The notes: a model not told the origin generated them from the letters alone. Positions 1-5,599 are shown, counted from the first letter of the stretch. The stretch: 7,139 bases of DNA from Cyanobacteria bacterium UBA11370 (GCA_003486645.1 DNGI01000100.1:1186-8324), one strand, 5' to 3'. Program-made: numbers and translations.

Positions 1-21
1 CTGACTCCTGAATTCTGCTGT

Positions 22-171
22 ATATAGCGTTTTCAAATGAGTTGTAAACAGAAAAAGTCTTTTCTTGTTTTACTTAAAAACCCTGTATCTCTTTCCTCTG
101 TTGCCTGTTGCCTGTTGCCTGTTGCCTTTTCCTGAATAAGTGTGTTTACATCCCAAATGGAAATGCTATAT
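22..171. mobile_element. MITE-like inverted-repeat element, copy 1
   Basis: A 150-bp non-coding unit is bounded by imperfect terminal inverted repeats. The left end (22-50) and the reverse complement of the right end (143-171) agree at 23 of 29 positions. Both begin ATATAGC and both reach a shared TGTAAACA at the inner side. There is no transposase inside; the interior holds a TTGCCT-type heptamer array. A second element with the same outer ATATAGC and a similar terminal layout lies at 3619-3719. The ends sit in TA-rich sequence, which would fit TA-targeting IS630/Tc1-type transposases, but that family assignment is inference. An alternative is a chromosomal hairpin repeat that is not mobile. 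Confidence 0.55.
100..127. repeat. Heptamer tandem array, GTTGCCT x4
   Basis: Four perfect, contiguous copies of the 7-mer GTTGCCT lie inside the MITE-like element. Short tandem heptanucleotide arrays are a known class of intergenic repeat in filamentous cyanobacteria (STRR sequences). No function can be read from it. Confidence 0.9.
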
Positions 172-182
172 CTCGCAAGAGA

Positions 183-239
183 GTTTTGAGTTTTGTTAGC
201 GCAGCGGGACGATAGTCCATTTTGAATTTTGAATTTTGA
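183..239. repeat. Degenerate TTTTGA-type heptamer arrays
   Basis: Two tandem 7-mers, GTTTTGA and GTTTTGT, occupy 183-196. Three perfect copies of ATTTTGA occupy 219-239. Between them (about 196-218) is a GC-richer stretch that reads like a dispersed repeat and has a small GGAC/GTCC dyad. The rest of 172-306 shows no gene or clear signal. Confidence 0.7.
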
Positions 240-306
240 GTTAGAAACCTATGAGTTGAACTGCATTTTCGCTAAACCTCGTAGTTTTCTAATTGAGAAC
301 TCACCA

Positions 307-328
307 ACCAAAACTCAAAAGTTTTGGT
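307..328 (-). terminator. Hairpin just after the 122-residue gene, weak terminator
   Basis: A perfect 9-bp inverted repeat, ACCAAAACT / AGTTTTGGT with a 4-nt loop, starts 1 nt beyond the stop codon of the minus-strand gene ending at 330. The position suits a transcript end or 3' protective hairpin. The stem is AT-rich and is not followed by a U-run on the minus strand, so an efficient intrinsic terminator is doubtful. Confidence 0.45.
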
Positions 329-329
329 A

Positions 330-698
330 TTAACGCTTGCGGTAGCGGTTACGGACTTCGTGACGCATCGTCCAACGCAAATTATTCAAGTTTTCCTGCA
401 ATGCCTTGAGCATAAGGATAGTAAAAATTAACCCAGCAACCACTATTCCGACGGTTTTTGTGATCTGATCGGTTGCTCCAGCTAGGTAAAAAATCAAACC
501 GAAAATTCCTCCGACGAAAGCAGCAAGAACAACAGATTTAAGCGCTTCAAGACAGATAAAGCCAATCGCAAAGAGCAAGGATTGACCTCCTGAGAAGCAC
601 AATCCTAGTACGTTGGATAGCTGGTAGCGATAACTCCACACTAACCAACAGGCAAAAGCGATCGCCGCAAACATTAGAATTGCATTGATGACTAGCAT
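330..698 (-). CDS. Small membrane protein of unknown function, 122 aa
   Basis: I do not recognise this family. Hydrophobic segments run at about residues 3-22, 41-73 (long enough for two short helices) and 81-100, giving three or four membrane spans. The last 20 residues are strongly basic (the protein ends RNRYRKR), which by the positive-inside rule suggests a cytoplasmic tail. The ATG start is well supported: AAGGAG at 706-711 lies 7 nt upstream. The gene lies 46 bp after the stop of the zinc-ribbon gene (745-1128) on the same strand, so the two are probably co-transcribed, and a hairpin follows the stop codon. A HIP1 octamer lies inside the gene at 658-665. Codon phase, start signal and conserved-looking helices argue for a real gene, but no role can be assigned. 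Confidence 0.75.
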   Translation of the reverse strand: MLVINAILMFAAIAFACWLVWSYRYQLSNVLGLCFSGGQSLLFAIGFICLEALKSVVLAAFVGGIFGLIFYLAGATDQITKTVGIVVAGLIFTILMLKALQENLNNLRWTMRHEVRNRYRKR

Positions 699-717
699 TG
701 CACTTCTCCTTGGCTAT

Positions 718-749
718 GTTTTATAGTCTCAGCGTTTTATAGTCTCAGC
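718..749. repeat. 16-bp perfect tandem duplication over a stop codon
   Basis: The 16-mer GTTTTATAGTCTCAGC occurs twice back to back (718-733 and 734-749). The second copy contains the TGA stop of the zinc-ribbon gene (745-747). The first copy lies wholly in the 46-bp spacer before the membrane-protein gene. It looks like a recent slippage duplication that lengthened the spacer without changing either protein. Confidence 0.9.
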
Positions 750-1128
750 GTCTCTCTCCGCTAAATAAATCTTTAAAGATATCAGGAAGTACCTCTTCTT
801 TATAGTCCTTAAACTCCCCTGCATCAAACCAGATCCCATAGCATACTGGACATTTTTCATACCAAATATGGGATTGTTTAAGATCAACCATTTTAGTCAT
901 TTTGGTCTTACATTTTGGGCAGTTAATATCTCCGATTGAATTAAATTTGCTGCCAAGTTGAGGATCACCTATATCTATACTCTCTGAACCTTCTATTTCT
1001 TTGAGGTTCTGCGCTTCTTGGGAATCAAACCAGATTCCTTGGCAGTCGGTACAGCGGTCTACTTCAATATTTGAATAAATAACAGATTTGAGGCTCCCAT
1101 GACATTTGGGGCATTTCAGCTCGGTCAT
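745..1128 (-). CDS. Double zinc-ribbon protein (zf-TFIIB-like), 127 aa
   Basis: The protein has two copies of a CxxC...CxxC zinc ribbon. Ribbon 1 uses C6/C9 and C26/C29; ribbon 2 uses C70/C73 and C93/C96. In both, the second pair is followed by a GIWFD motif (residues 31-35 and 98-102), the hallmark of the zf-TFIIB-like family. All eight ligands are present, so both sites should bind zinc. Family members are widespread small bacterial proteins of unproven function; despite the name they are not evidence of a TFIIB transcription factor. The linker (about 43-66) is acidic and polar, and there is no signal peptide or membrane segment, so it is likely cytoplasmic. The ATG start is supported by a weak GAAGG at 1137-1141, 8 nt upstream. 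It is the first gene of a probable two-gene unit with the small membrane protein at 330-698. Confidence 0.9.
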   Translation of the reverse strand: MTELKCPKCHGSLKSVIYSNIEVDRCTDCQGIWFDSQEAQNLKEIEGSESIDIGDPQLGSKFNSIGDINCPKCKTKMTKMVDLKQSHIWYEKCPVCYGIWFDAGEFKDYKEEVLPDIFKDLFSGERR

Positions 1129-1220
1129 TTTGCTAACCTTCTCGATTGAGTGGAGATTGCTGTAGTTTAGCAGTTGAACTAGGGTGTTATGCCACTTTTA
1201 AGAATTAACCATACAAGATT

Positions 1221-1268
1221 GGGTAGAGGAAGGGGGAGTAGGGAGAGGGGGGGGAGGGGGAGAGAGGG
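1221..1268 (+). other. G-quadruplex-forming tract in the divergent spacer
   Basis: The plus strand has six G-runs of three or more: 1221-1223, 1232-1236, 1241-1243, 1247-1254 (eight Gs), 1256-1260 and 1266-1268. From 1232 onward the loops are 1-5 nt, so the segment meets the usual G3+N1-7 quadruplex rule with runs to spare. It lies 92 bp upstream of the zinc-ribbon start and 226 bp upstream of the pentapeptide ORF start. Whether it folds in the cell is inference; it may be simple-sequence drift. Confidence 0.7.
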
Positions 1269-1271
1269 ATA

Positions 1272-1289
1272 CAACCAACAACCAACAAC
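1272..1289. repeat. CAACCAA heptamer array
   Basis: About 2.6 copies of the 7-mer CAACCAA. It is a circular permutation of CCAACAA, half of the 14-bp unit that fills the atpA-gamma spacer at 5414-5504, so the same simple repeat occurs at separate loci. It is flanked by AGAGAGG (1261-1267) and CCTCTCT (1294-1300), which could pair and loop the array out. Confidence 0.7.
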
Positions 1290-1311
1290 TGTTCCTCTCT
1301 TCTTCGGTGAC

Positions 1312-1334
1312 ATCCATCACTCATGAGGATGGGT
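1312..1334. other. Small imperfect hairpin in the 1129-1494 spacer
   Basis: CCATC (1314-1318) pairs with GATGG (1328-1332) around the palindrome CTCATGAG, giving a compact stem with one bulged A at 1319 and a CATG loop. It could act as a protein or RNA site in the divergent spacer. Apart from this, the G-rich tract and the CAACCAA array, the 366-bp spacer shows no ORF and no convincing promoter. Confidence 0.35.
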
Positions 1335-1494
1335 TTCAGTCATGAAGCGTTGGTTGTACAGTCACGCTTAAAGTTGATTGATATTAGGAGTTTAGGGCGA
1401 GGAAATTCACGATTTTTTAGGACTTTGTTCAATGGATGTGCCAGAGAAATGTTTGAGGATAGCAATAGGTTAATTTACTAAGGACACATCAGAA

Positions 1495-1920
1495 ATGCCA
1501 CTTTCCTACTGCGCGATCGCTAATAACTCTACAGTTTCGACTTGGACTAGTACTCAGAATAATCAGTTTCAAGACGTTAATACTCGTAAAATGACTTCTG
1601 ATGAACTGTTGCAACGCTATGAAGCAGGAGAACGGGATTTTCGGGGAGTGAATCTGAGTGAGGAAATTTTGAGCTGGATGGATCTTAGAGGCGCGGATCT
1701 GCGGGGTGCTAACTTAAGCGGGGCTAAGTTGAATTGGGTGGATCTGCGGGGTACAGATTTGCGGGGTGCTAACTTGAGTGGGGCGGATCTCAATTGGGCT
1801 AATTTACACCAAGCTGATCTGCGAAAGGCAAACTTAACTGGGGCAGATATGACGGCAGTTGGTGTTAGGAGAGTAGATTGGAGTGGAACAATTTTGACGG
1901 ATGGTAGTATGTTAACTTGA
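1495..1920 (+). CDS. Pentapeptide-repeat protein, 141 aa (109 aa if start is 1591)
   Basis: Residues about 49-129 consist of A(D/N)LxG-type pentapeptides, which fold into a right-handed quadrilateral beta-helix in which four pentapeptides make one turn. Here the period is exact: three 20-residue turns, 59-78, 79-98 and 99-118, each start LxW and continue (D/N)LxxxDLRxANLxGA. The corresponding 60-bp DNA units are 1669-1728, 1729-1788 and 1789-1848. There is no membrane segment or fused enzyme domain. The start is uncertain. The ATG at 1495 has AAGGA at 1480-1484, 10 nt upstream, but gives a low-complexity 32-residue leader rich in N, S, T and Q that carries a HIP1 site. The in-frame ATG at 1591 gives MTSDELLQRYEAGERDF, which resembles a typical start for cyanobacterial members, but lacks a Shine-Dalgarno. 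Its biochemical role is unknown. It stands alone on the plus strand. Confidence 0.85.
   Translation: MPLSYCAIANNSTVSTWTSTQNNQFQDVNTRKMTSDELLQRYEAGERDFRGVNLSEEILSWMDLRGADLRGANLSGAKLNWVDLRGTDLRGANLSGADLNWANLHQADLRKANLTGADMTAVGVRRVDWSGTILTDGSMLT
1669..1848 (+). repeat. Three 60-bp coding repeats, one per beta-helix turn
   Basis: The three consecutive 60-bp units are in frame and clearly related at DNA level; the first two are closest (CGGGGTGCTAACTT is shared by both). The third has diverged, with LHQ and LRK replacing LRG. This suggests growth of the helix by duplication of whole turns. Confidence 0.8.
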
Positions 1921-1941
1921 AATGGCTAATGGCTAATGGCT
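1921..1941. repeat. Heptamer tandem array, AATGGCT x3
   Basis: Three perfect copies of AATGGCT begin directly after the TGA stop of the pentapeptide gene. The array lies in the short 91-bp convergent gap before the end of the symporter gene. No terminator hairpin is visible for either gene in that gap. Confidence 0.9.
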
Positions 1942-2011
1942 ATTACAATAAGATTTAAGAATTTCTTTCTCTTGTTTCGCTATCGCCACTACAGATAATC
2001 ATCTCTCGTTC

Positions 2012-3391
2012 TTATCCTCTAACTCCTATTTCCCTAAGAGGAGTAACTAATCCTTGAGTCAATCGCTGCATATAATTATCCAAGTCGGCTGCAACTTGAC
2101 CAGAGAGGAAGTAAGCACCGAGTAAATTGGGGAAGGACATGGCAATGAGTGTAGCATCACTAAAGTTAATTGCCCAAGCTGAATCGATAACTGTGCCAGT
2201 AAACAGAGCGATTAAAAATAAGAGTTTGTAAATAATCAAGCTACTTTCACCAAATAGATAATCCCAACAACGTTCTCCGTAGTAACTCCAAGAAATCATG
2301 GTGGAAAAGGCAAAAAAGAAAACAGCGATCGCTAGCAAACTAGGAAACCAGGGAATCGCTGTACCAAAGGCGGCTGATGTTAACTCTGCACCCTTCAATT
2401 GATCCAATTCGGGTTTGTTATAGACTCCTGTAATAACGATGACTAATGCAGTCATATTGCAAATAATCACAGTGTCAATAAACGGTTCCAGTAACGCTAC
2501 AATCCCTTCCCGTATAGGTTCTTCCGTTCTCGCCGCCGAGTGAGCGATCGCGGCTGAACCCACTCCAGCTTCATTAGAAAAAGCCGAACGCCTTAATCCT
2601 TGAACAACGACTCCAATAAATCCCCCCTCAACGGCTTCTGGAGAAAATGCTTCGATCAAAATGGTACTAATTGCAGCCGGAAGGGCACTCAAATGAGTTA
2701 AGAGAATCCAAAGTGCTGCTAAAAAGTAAATCACACACATTCCAGGCACCATAATACCTGCTACAACACCAATGCGTTTGATACCCCCAAGAATGACTAA
2801 TCCGACTAATAGGGTCAAAATCAAGCCATACAGCCAGCTTTTATCCATCAACAAAGGCATCACTGTTGCCACAGCAGCGTAGGACTGATTGGCCTGAAAC
2901 ATACTCGCACCACCAAAGGCTCCGAAAACACAAAGTACGGAGAACATAATGGCTAAAATCTTCCCCAGCTTCTCTTGTCCCACTTCCGCCAAGCCTGCGG
3001 ATAAATAATACATTGGCCCACCGGAGACGGTACCATCCGGCTTTATCACCCGATATTTCTGACCGAGAGTACATTCAACAAACTTACTACTCATCCCAAA
3101 TAGACCCCCCAGAGTCATCCAGAAAGCAGCACCAGGGCCACCTAGACTAATAGCGATCGCTACCCCTGCGATATTGCCCAGTCCGATGGTAGCGGAGAGA
3201 GCGGTTGCCAGTGCCTGAAAATGAGACACTTCTCCTGCTTCCGCAAGGTTGTCGTATTTTCCTTGCAGGATATCAATAGCGTGTCCAAAAGCACGCAGAT
3301 TGATAAATTTCATGCGGAACGTGAAGAAGATCGCACCGGAAATCAGCCACAGTACACTTACAAGGAAGCCGCCTAAGTTTAAAAAAAGCAC
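2012..3391 (-). CDS. Sodium:alanine/glycine symporter, AGCS family
   Basis: Integral membrane carrier that takes up small neutral amino acids (alanine or glycine in characterised relatives) with sodium. The family is recognised by the conserved early block from ALSATIGLGNIAG (64-76) through GGPGAAFWM (84-92), FVECTLGQKYR (104-114) and SGGPMYYL (123-130), then FSNEAGVGSA (271-280) and FSTMISWSYYGE (362-373). About 10-11 hydrophobic helices fit the LeuT-like fold, and 459 residues is normal for the family. Exact substrate cannot be read. The start is GTG (3389-3391) with no evident Shine-Dalgarno. In-frame sequence continues upstream for 12 sense codons and looks family-like (INRFITRYNVLFLNLGG) but has no ATG or GTG before a TGA at 3428-3430, so the N-terminal helix may be slightly short or use a non-standard start. 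It appears monocistronic, with its own promoter candidate at 3510-3537. Confidence 0.95.
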   Translation of the reverse strand: MLFLNLGGFLVSVLWLISGAIFFTFRMKFINLRAFGHAIDILQGKYDNLAEAGEVSHFQALATALSATIGLGNIAGVAIAISLGGPGAAFWMTLGGLFGMSSKFVECTLGQKYRVIKPDGTVSGGPMYYLSAGLAEVGQEKLGKILAIMFSVLCVFGAFGGASMFQANQSYAAVATVMPLLMDKSWLYGLILTLLVGLVILGGIKRIGVVAGIMVPGMCVIYFLAALWILLTHLSALPAAISTILIEAFSPEAVEGGFIGVVVQGLRRSAFSNEAGVGSAAIAHSAARTEEPIREGIVALLEPFIDTVIICNMTALVIVITGVYNKPELDQLKGAELTSAAFGTAIPWFPSLLAIAVFFFAFSTMISWSYYGERCWDYLFGESSLIIYKLLFLIALFTGTVIDSAWAINFSDATLIAMSFPNLLGAYFLSGQVAADLDNYMQRLTQGLVTPLREIGVRG

Positions 3392-3476
3392 GTTGTATCG
3401 GGTTATGAATCTGTTTATTGACAGGACTCAAATTTACATCATCTGATATAAATTTCACAGTGCTTTAGGCTTTGGA

Positions 3477-3491
3477 GGCAACTGAGTTGCC
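3477..3491. promoter_or_regulatory. Perfect dyad in the symporter leader, operator candidate
   Basis: GGCAACTGAGTTGCC is a perfect inverted repeat with 7-bp arms around one central base. It lies just downstream of the candidate promoter for the symporter gene, at roughly +10 to +30 of the expected start of transcription and about 86 bp before the GTG. That position suits a repressor operator; a small leader-RNA hairpin is the alternative. No known regulator consensus is matched with confidence. Confidence 0.4.
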
Positions 3492-3509
3492 CTTGACTCT
3501 AAATTTCTG

Positions 3510-3537
3510 ATTATTCAGTTAGGAAACAAACCGTCAA
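3510..3537 (-). promoter_or_regulatory. Sigma-70-type promoter candidate for the symporter
   Basis: On the minus strand, TTGACG (3532-3537) and AATAAT (3510-3515) are separated by 16 bp. Each hexamer matches five of six consensus bases. Transcription would start near 3503, leaving a leader of about 110 nt. Confidence 0.45.
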
Positions 3538-3618
3538 ACCCTCTCCCCATCTCCTCATTTCCCCATCTGCTCAACAGGCCATTTAAAAGTGAGACGGATT
3601 ACAGAGTAACTGAGGGAT

Positions 3619-3719
3619 TAATATAGCCTTTCTCAAATGGGTGAGGTACACTTAATATTCTTCCCCACTCCCTAAAACCAAGAAATTGGTACCTCATTGA
3701 ATTAAGAACTGCTATATTA
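3619..3719. mobile_element. MITE-like inverted-repeat element, copy 2
   Basis: A roughly 100-bp non-coding unit with terminal inverted repeats. From ATATAGC inward, the left end (3621-3649) and the reverse complement of the right end (3689-3717) agree at 22 of 29 positions, including an inner TGAGGTAC block; the outer match extends two more bases (TA) on each side. It shares the outer ATATAGC, the TTTCTCAAATG-like segment and the overall plan with the element at 22-171, but the core differs. It ends only 5 bp from the stop codon of the minus-strand gene at 3725, so it would form the 3' end of that transcript. There is no coding capacity. The rest of the 333-bp spacer (3538-3618) is a pyrimidine-rich run with nothing identifiable. 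Confidence 0.55.
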
Positions 3720-3724
3720 CTCGA

Positions 3725-4201
3725 TTAAAGGGGTAGCTCAAAAAAGATAATGTACACCAAAAAACCCGAAACAATACCATAGGCACGGGCTAAAAATGCT
3801 TTGAACTTATCATGATTATACGTTAACCAGGCCGAAGTAATAATAAAGGATAACAGAACTTCTCCCAGGGGAATTAACGGATTGTTTAAGAACCGAACGG
3901 TTAGCAGTGCCATAATGCCCAAAATTGAAAAAATAATATAAATATTAACGAAAGGCATTTCTCCGCGTTGAGCATCTCCAGTCTTAACAAATGAACGGAT
4001 AGCTGTAATAACAATAATAGGTAACAAAGCAGCAAGTAAGCTTCTCAAGCCTAGGCCTATATTGATAGAAAAAGCCTCTAGAATCAGGTGGCTTAACGTT
4101 CCAATCACTATAGCACTAGCAAAAGAAATTACAACAAAATTAAGAATATCAACTGGCAATCTAGAACTTCTTTTTTTGACTTCATTATCTAGTTTTGACA
4201 T
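3725..4201 (-). CDS. Membrane protein of unknown function, 158 aa
   Basis: I do not recognise this protein. After a short charged N-terminus (MSKLDNEVKKRSSR) there are about five hydrophobic stretches, near residues 18-41, 52-71, 84-104, 110-128 and 137-155, so it is almost certainly an integral membrane protein with little outside the bilayer. The basic N-terminus favours a cytoplasmic location. No catalytic motif, cysteine pair or ligand signature is visible. The ATG at 4199-4201 is the only sensible start but has no strong Shine-Dalgarno. It is downstream of the ATP synthase genes on the same strand but separated by the terminator at 4399-4428, so it is probably a separate unit. A MITE-like element lies immediately after its stop. 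Confidence 0.7.
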   Translation of the reverse strand: MSKLDNEVKKRSSRLPVDILNFVVISFASAIVIGTLSHLILEAFSINIGLGLRSLLAALLPIIVITAIRSFVKTGDAQRGEMPFVNIYIIFSILGIMALLTVRFLNNPLIPLGEVLLSFIITSAWLTYNHDKFKAFLARAYGIVSGFLVYIIFFELPL

Positions 4202-4333
4202 TTCTATTTACCAGGGTAGATGGTTTGAGCCGCAGAAGAATGAACAGGTAAGAAGAAACAGTGCGATCGCTTCCAGAGCAAAAGACTCCACATCATACCA
4301 AGTTGCCGTGTCATGTAGAATCTACTTTTTCTC

Positions 4334-4353
4334 GTAACCAAAAATGTAACCAA
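4334..4353. promoter_or_regulatory. Direct repeat upstream of the 158-residue gene
   Basis: GTAACCAA occurs at 4334-4341 and 4346-4353, a 12-bp spacing, about 135-150 bp upstream of the ATG at 4201. On the minus strand it reads TTGGTTAC twice, and one copy continues as GTTACATT, which fits one half of the cyanobacterial HLR1 (RpaB) box; the other half and the spacing fit poorly. Treat as a weak regulatory candidate. Confidence 0.2.
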
Positions 4354-4398
4354 TCCTTGAGGTTCAATTCATCTTTCTACAGACAGAACCTAACAAAC

Positions 4399-4428
4399 AA
4401 AAAAACACGCCTGAGTCACCCCAGACGC
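4399..4428 (-). terminator. Intrinsic terminator of the ATP synthase operon
   Basis: On the minus strand a 9-bp GC-rich stem (GCGTCTGGG / CTCAGGCGT, with three G-U pairs) closes a GTGA loop at 4407-4428. One base later it is followed by seven U residues (4399-4405). It starts about 30 nt beyond the gamma-subunit stop codon, exactly where a rho-independent terminator is expected, so the gamma gene is the last of its operon. Confidence 0.85.
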
Positions 4429-4457
4429 ATTCACTTGATTCTACTTGGAAACTACAT

Positions 4458-5408
4458 CTAACCGCTTAGTGCCGAGGCACCACCCACAACCTCTAAAATC
4501 TCCTGAGTAATTGCCGCTTGCCGTGCCTTATTGTAAGATAGCGTCAGCGTACCAATTAGCTCACTCGCGTTATCAGAGGCATTATTCATCGCGGTCATCC
4601 GAGCGGCTAGTTCACTCGCTGCTGACTCTTGTAATGCCCGTAGTAATTGGTTATTCAAATACAAAGGTAACAGCGCATCGAGAATTTGTACTGGATCTTG
4701 CTCAAAGATCATGTCGGTAGGGAAGGGACGATTTTCAGTTGTCACCTTTTCCCGTGTCACCTCAAACGTCCCGCCACGACTGGTTAGCCGGAAAACTTCA
4801 TCATCCTGTGATTCAAGTCCTTGCGTTGTCAAGGGTAACAGGGTTTGCACCACTGGACGAGAACTGATCAACGAGACAAATTTAGTGTAGACTAACTCAA
4901 CCCGGTCTACCGATTCTGATAGAAACAACGAGAGCAATTCATCAGCAATCATCGAGGCTTCGGTTGCGGTGGGAATTTGCTCTAAACCCATATATTTAGC
5001 ATCAATGGGTTGGTCACGACGCTCAAAGTACTGGATCGCTTTGCGTCCAACTAAGACGTACTTATAGCCTACTCCTTCCTTCTGAAGTTCCTTAGCACGG
5101 TTTTCAGCACGACGAATCACGTTAGTGTTGTAAGCACCACACAAACCGCGATCGCCGGAAATCACTAACAAACCGACAGACTTGACATCCCGTTGCTTGA
5201 GTAGGGGTAAACTTGCCTCTTCAAACTGTAAACGGTTTAGTAAGCCATAGAGGACTTGCGCCAAACGATCCGCAAACGGACGGGTAGCGATAACCTGTTC
5301 TTGGGCACGACGCACCTTAGCCGCCGCCACTAGGCGCATGGCTTCTGTAATTTTCTTGGTATTTTTGACCGACTGAATGCGATCGCGTATGAATTTTAGA
5401 TTGGGCAT
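4458..5408 (-). CDS. atpG: F1Fo ATP synthase gamma subunit (atpG; called atpC in cyanobacteria)
   Basis: Central rotor shaft of the F1 head; its rotation inside the alpha3beta3 ring couples proton flow to ATP synthesis. The N-terminal coiled-coil helix (about 1-57, opening [20 protein letters not shown]) and the C-terminal helix (about 240-310, with the conserved [17 protein letters not shown]) form the shaft. The Rossmann-like middle holds [12 protein letters not shown] (83-94). Residues about 196-230 ([13 protein letters not shown]...GGTFEVTRE) are the insert seen in photosynthetic gamma subunits. It lacks the chloroplast redox cysteine pair, as expected for cyanobacteria: C90 is the only cysteine. 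At 316 residues it is full length. The ATG at 5406-5408 matches the conserved N-terminus but has no Shine-Dalgarno; upstream is the CA-rich repeat array. It is co-directional with atpA, 191 bp away, and followed by the terminator at 4399-4428. Confidence 0.98.
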   Translation of the reverse strand: MPNLKFIRDRIQSVKNTKKITEAMRLVAAAKVRRAQEQVIATRPFADRLAQVLYGLLNRLQFEEASLPLLKQRDVKSVGLLVISGDRGLCGAYNTNVIRRAENRAKELQKEGVGYKYVLVGRKAIQYFERRDQPIDAKYMGLEQIPTATEASMIADELLSLFLSESVDRVELVYTKFVSLISSRPVVQTLLPLTTQGLESQDDEVFRLTSRGGTFEVTREKVTTENRPFPTDMIFEQDPVQILDALLPLYLNNQLLRALQESAASELAARMTAMNNASDNASELIGTLTLSYNKARQAAITQEILEVVGGASALSG

Positions 5409-5413
5409 AATTT

Positions 5414-5504
5414 TTGTTTGTTGTTGGTTGTTTGTTGTTGGTTGTTTGTTGGTTGTTTGTTGTTGGTTGTTTGTTGTTGGTTGTTTGTTGTTGGTTGTTT
5501 GTTG
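5414..5504. repeat. 14-bp (2 x 7) tandem array in the atpA-gamma spacer
   Basis: About 6.5 head-to-tail units of TTGTTTGTTGTTGG: five full units (5414-5427, 5428-5441, 5453-5466, 5467-5480, 5481-5494), one 3-bp-shorter unit (5442-5452), and a final partial unit. The array reaches to within 5 bp of the gamma start codon. Being only C and A on the coding strand, the mRNA leader here is CAACAA-like, which is unstructured on its own. Confidence 0.95.
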
Positions 5505-5519
5505 CTAACAAGTACTAAC

Positions 5520-5589
5520 CAACAACCACTCACTAATAACAAACAACTCCTAAGCAACAACCACTCACTAACAACAAACAACCCCTAAC
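5520..5589. repeat. 35-bp tandem direct repeat, complementary to the 14-bp array
   Basis: Two contiguous 35-bp copies (5520-5554 and 5555-5589) differ at only three positions. Their AAC-rich blocks are complementary to the TTG-rich array at 5414-5504: AACCAACAAC at 5517-5526 is an exact 10-bp reverse complement of 5487-5496, and 5570-5582 is an exact 13-bp reverse complement of 5427-5439. The transcribed spacer could therefore form alternative long hairpins. Confidence 0.9.
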
Positions 5590-5599
5590 CAACGACCAA

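Noticed and set aside
2841..3074. 77-aa minus-strand ORF inside the symporter gene, and similar plus-strand ORFs inside atpA and gamma (5997-6242, 4511-4720)
   Set aside because: Shadows of strongly conserved genes in other frames with no start signals or recognisable sequence.
3273..3458. 61-aa minus-strand ORF over the symporter start
   Set aside because: It overlaps the symporter N-terminus in another frame, past a run of seven Ts. I considered it as a frameshifted true N-terminus, but its sequence is not family-like, while the symporter frame itself continues with family-like residues upstream.
3392..3503. Glycine riboswitch in the symporter leader
   Set aside because: Such riboswitches precede some AGCS genes, but I could not find the conserved core segments or a tandem aptamer layout in this roughly 110-nt leader.
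3541..3575. CCCCATC pyrimidine-rich run as a classic STRR1-type heptamer array
   Set aside because: Two CCCCATC copies are present but they are not in heptamer register with each other, so a tandem array is not supported.
4062..4461. Plus-strand ORFs of 91 and 66 aa between the 158-residue gene and the gamma gene
   Set aside because: They overlap the minus-strand gene start and the ATP synthase terminator, have composition unlike real proteins, and lack ribosome binding sites.
5317..5581. Two overlapping minus-strand ORFs encoding runs of T, N, Q and K
   Set aside because: They are translations of the 14-bp tandem array in the atpA-gamma spacer, one of them running into the gamma gene out of frame; low complexity, no start signal.
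5409..5599. CRISPR-like array
   Set aside because: Repeats are contiguous with no unique spacers of constant length, and no cas genes are nearby.
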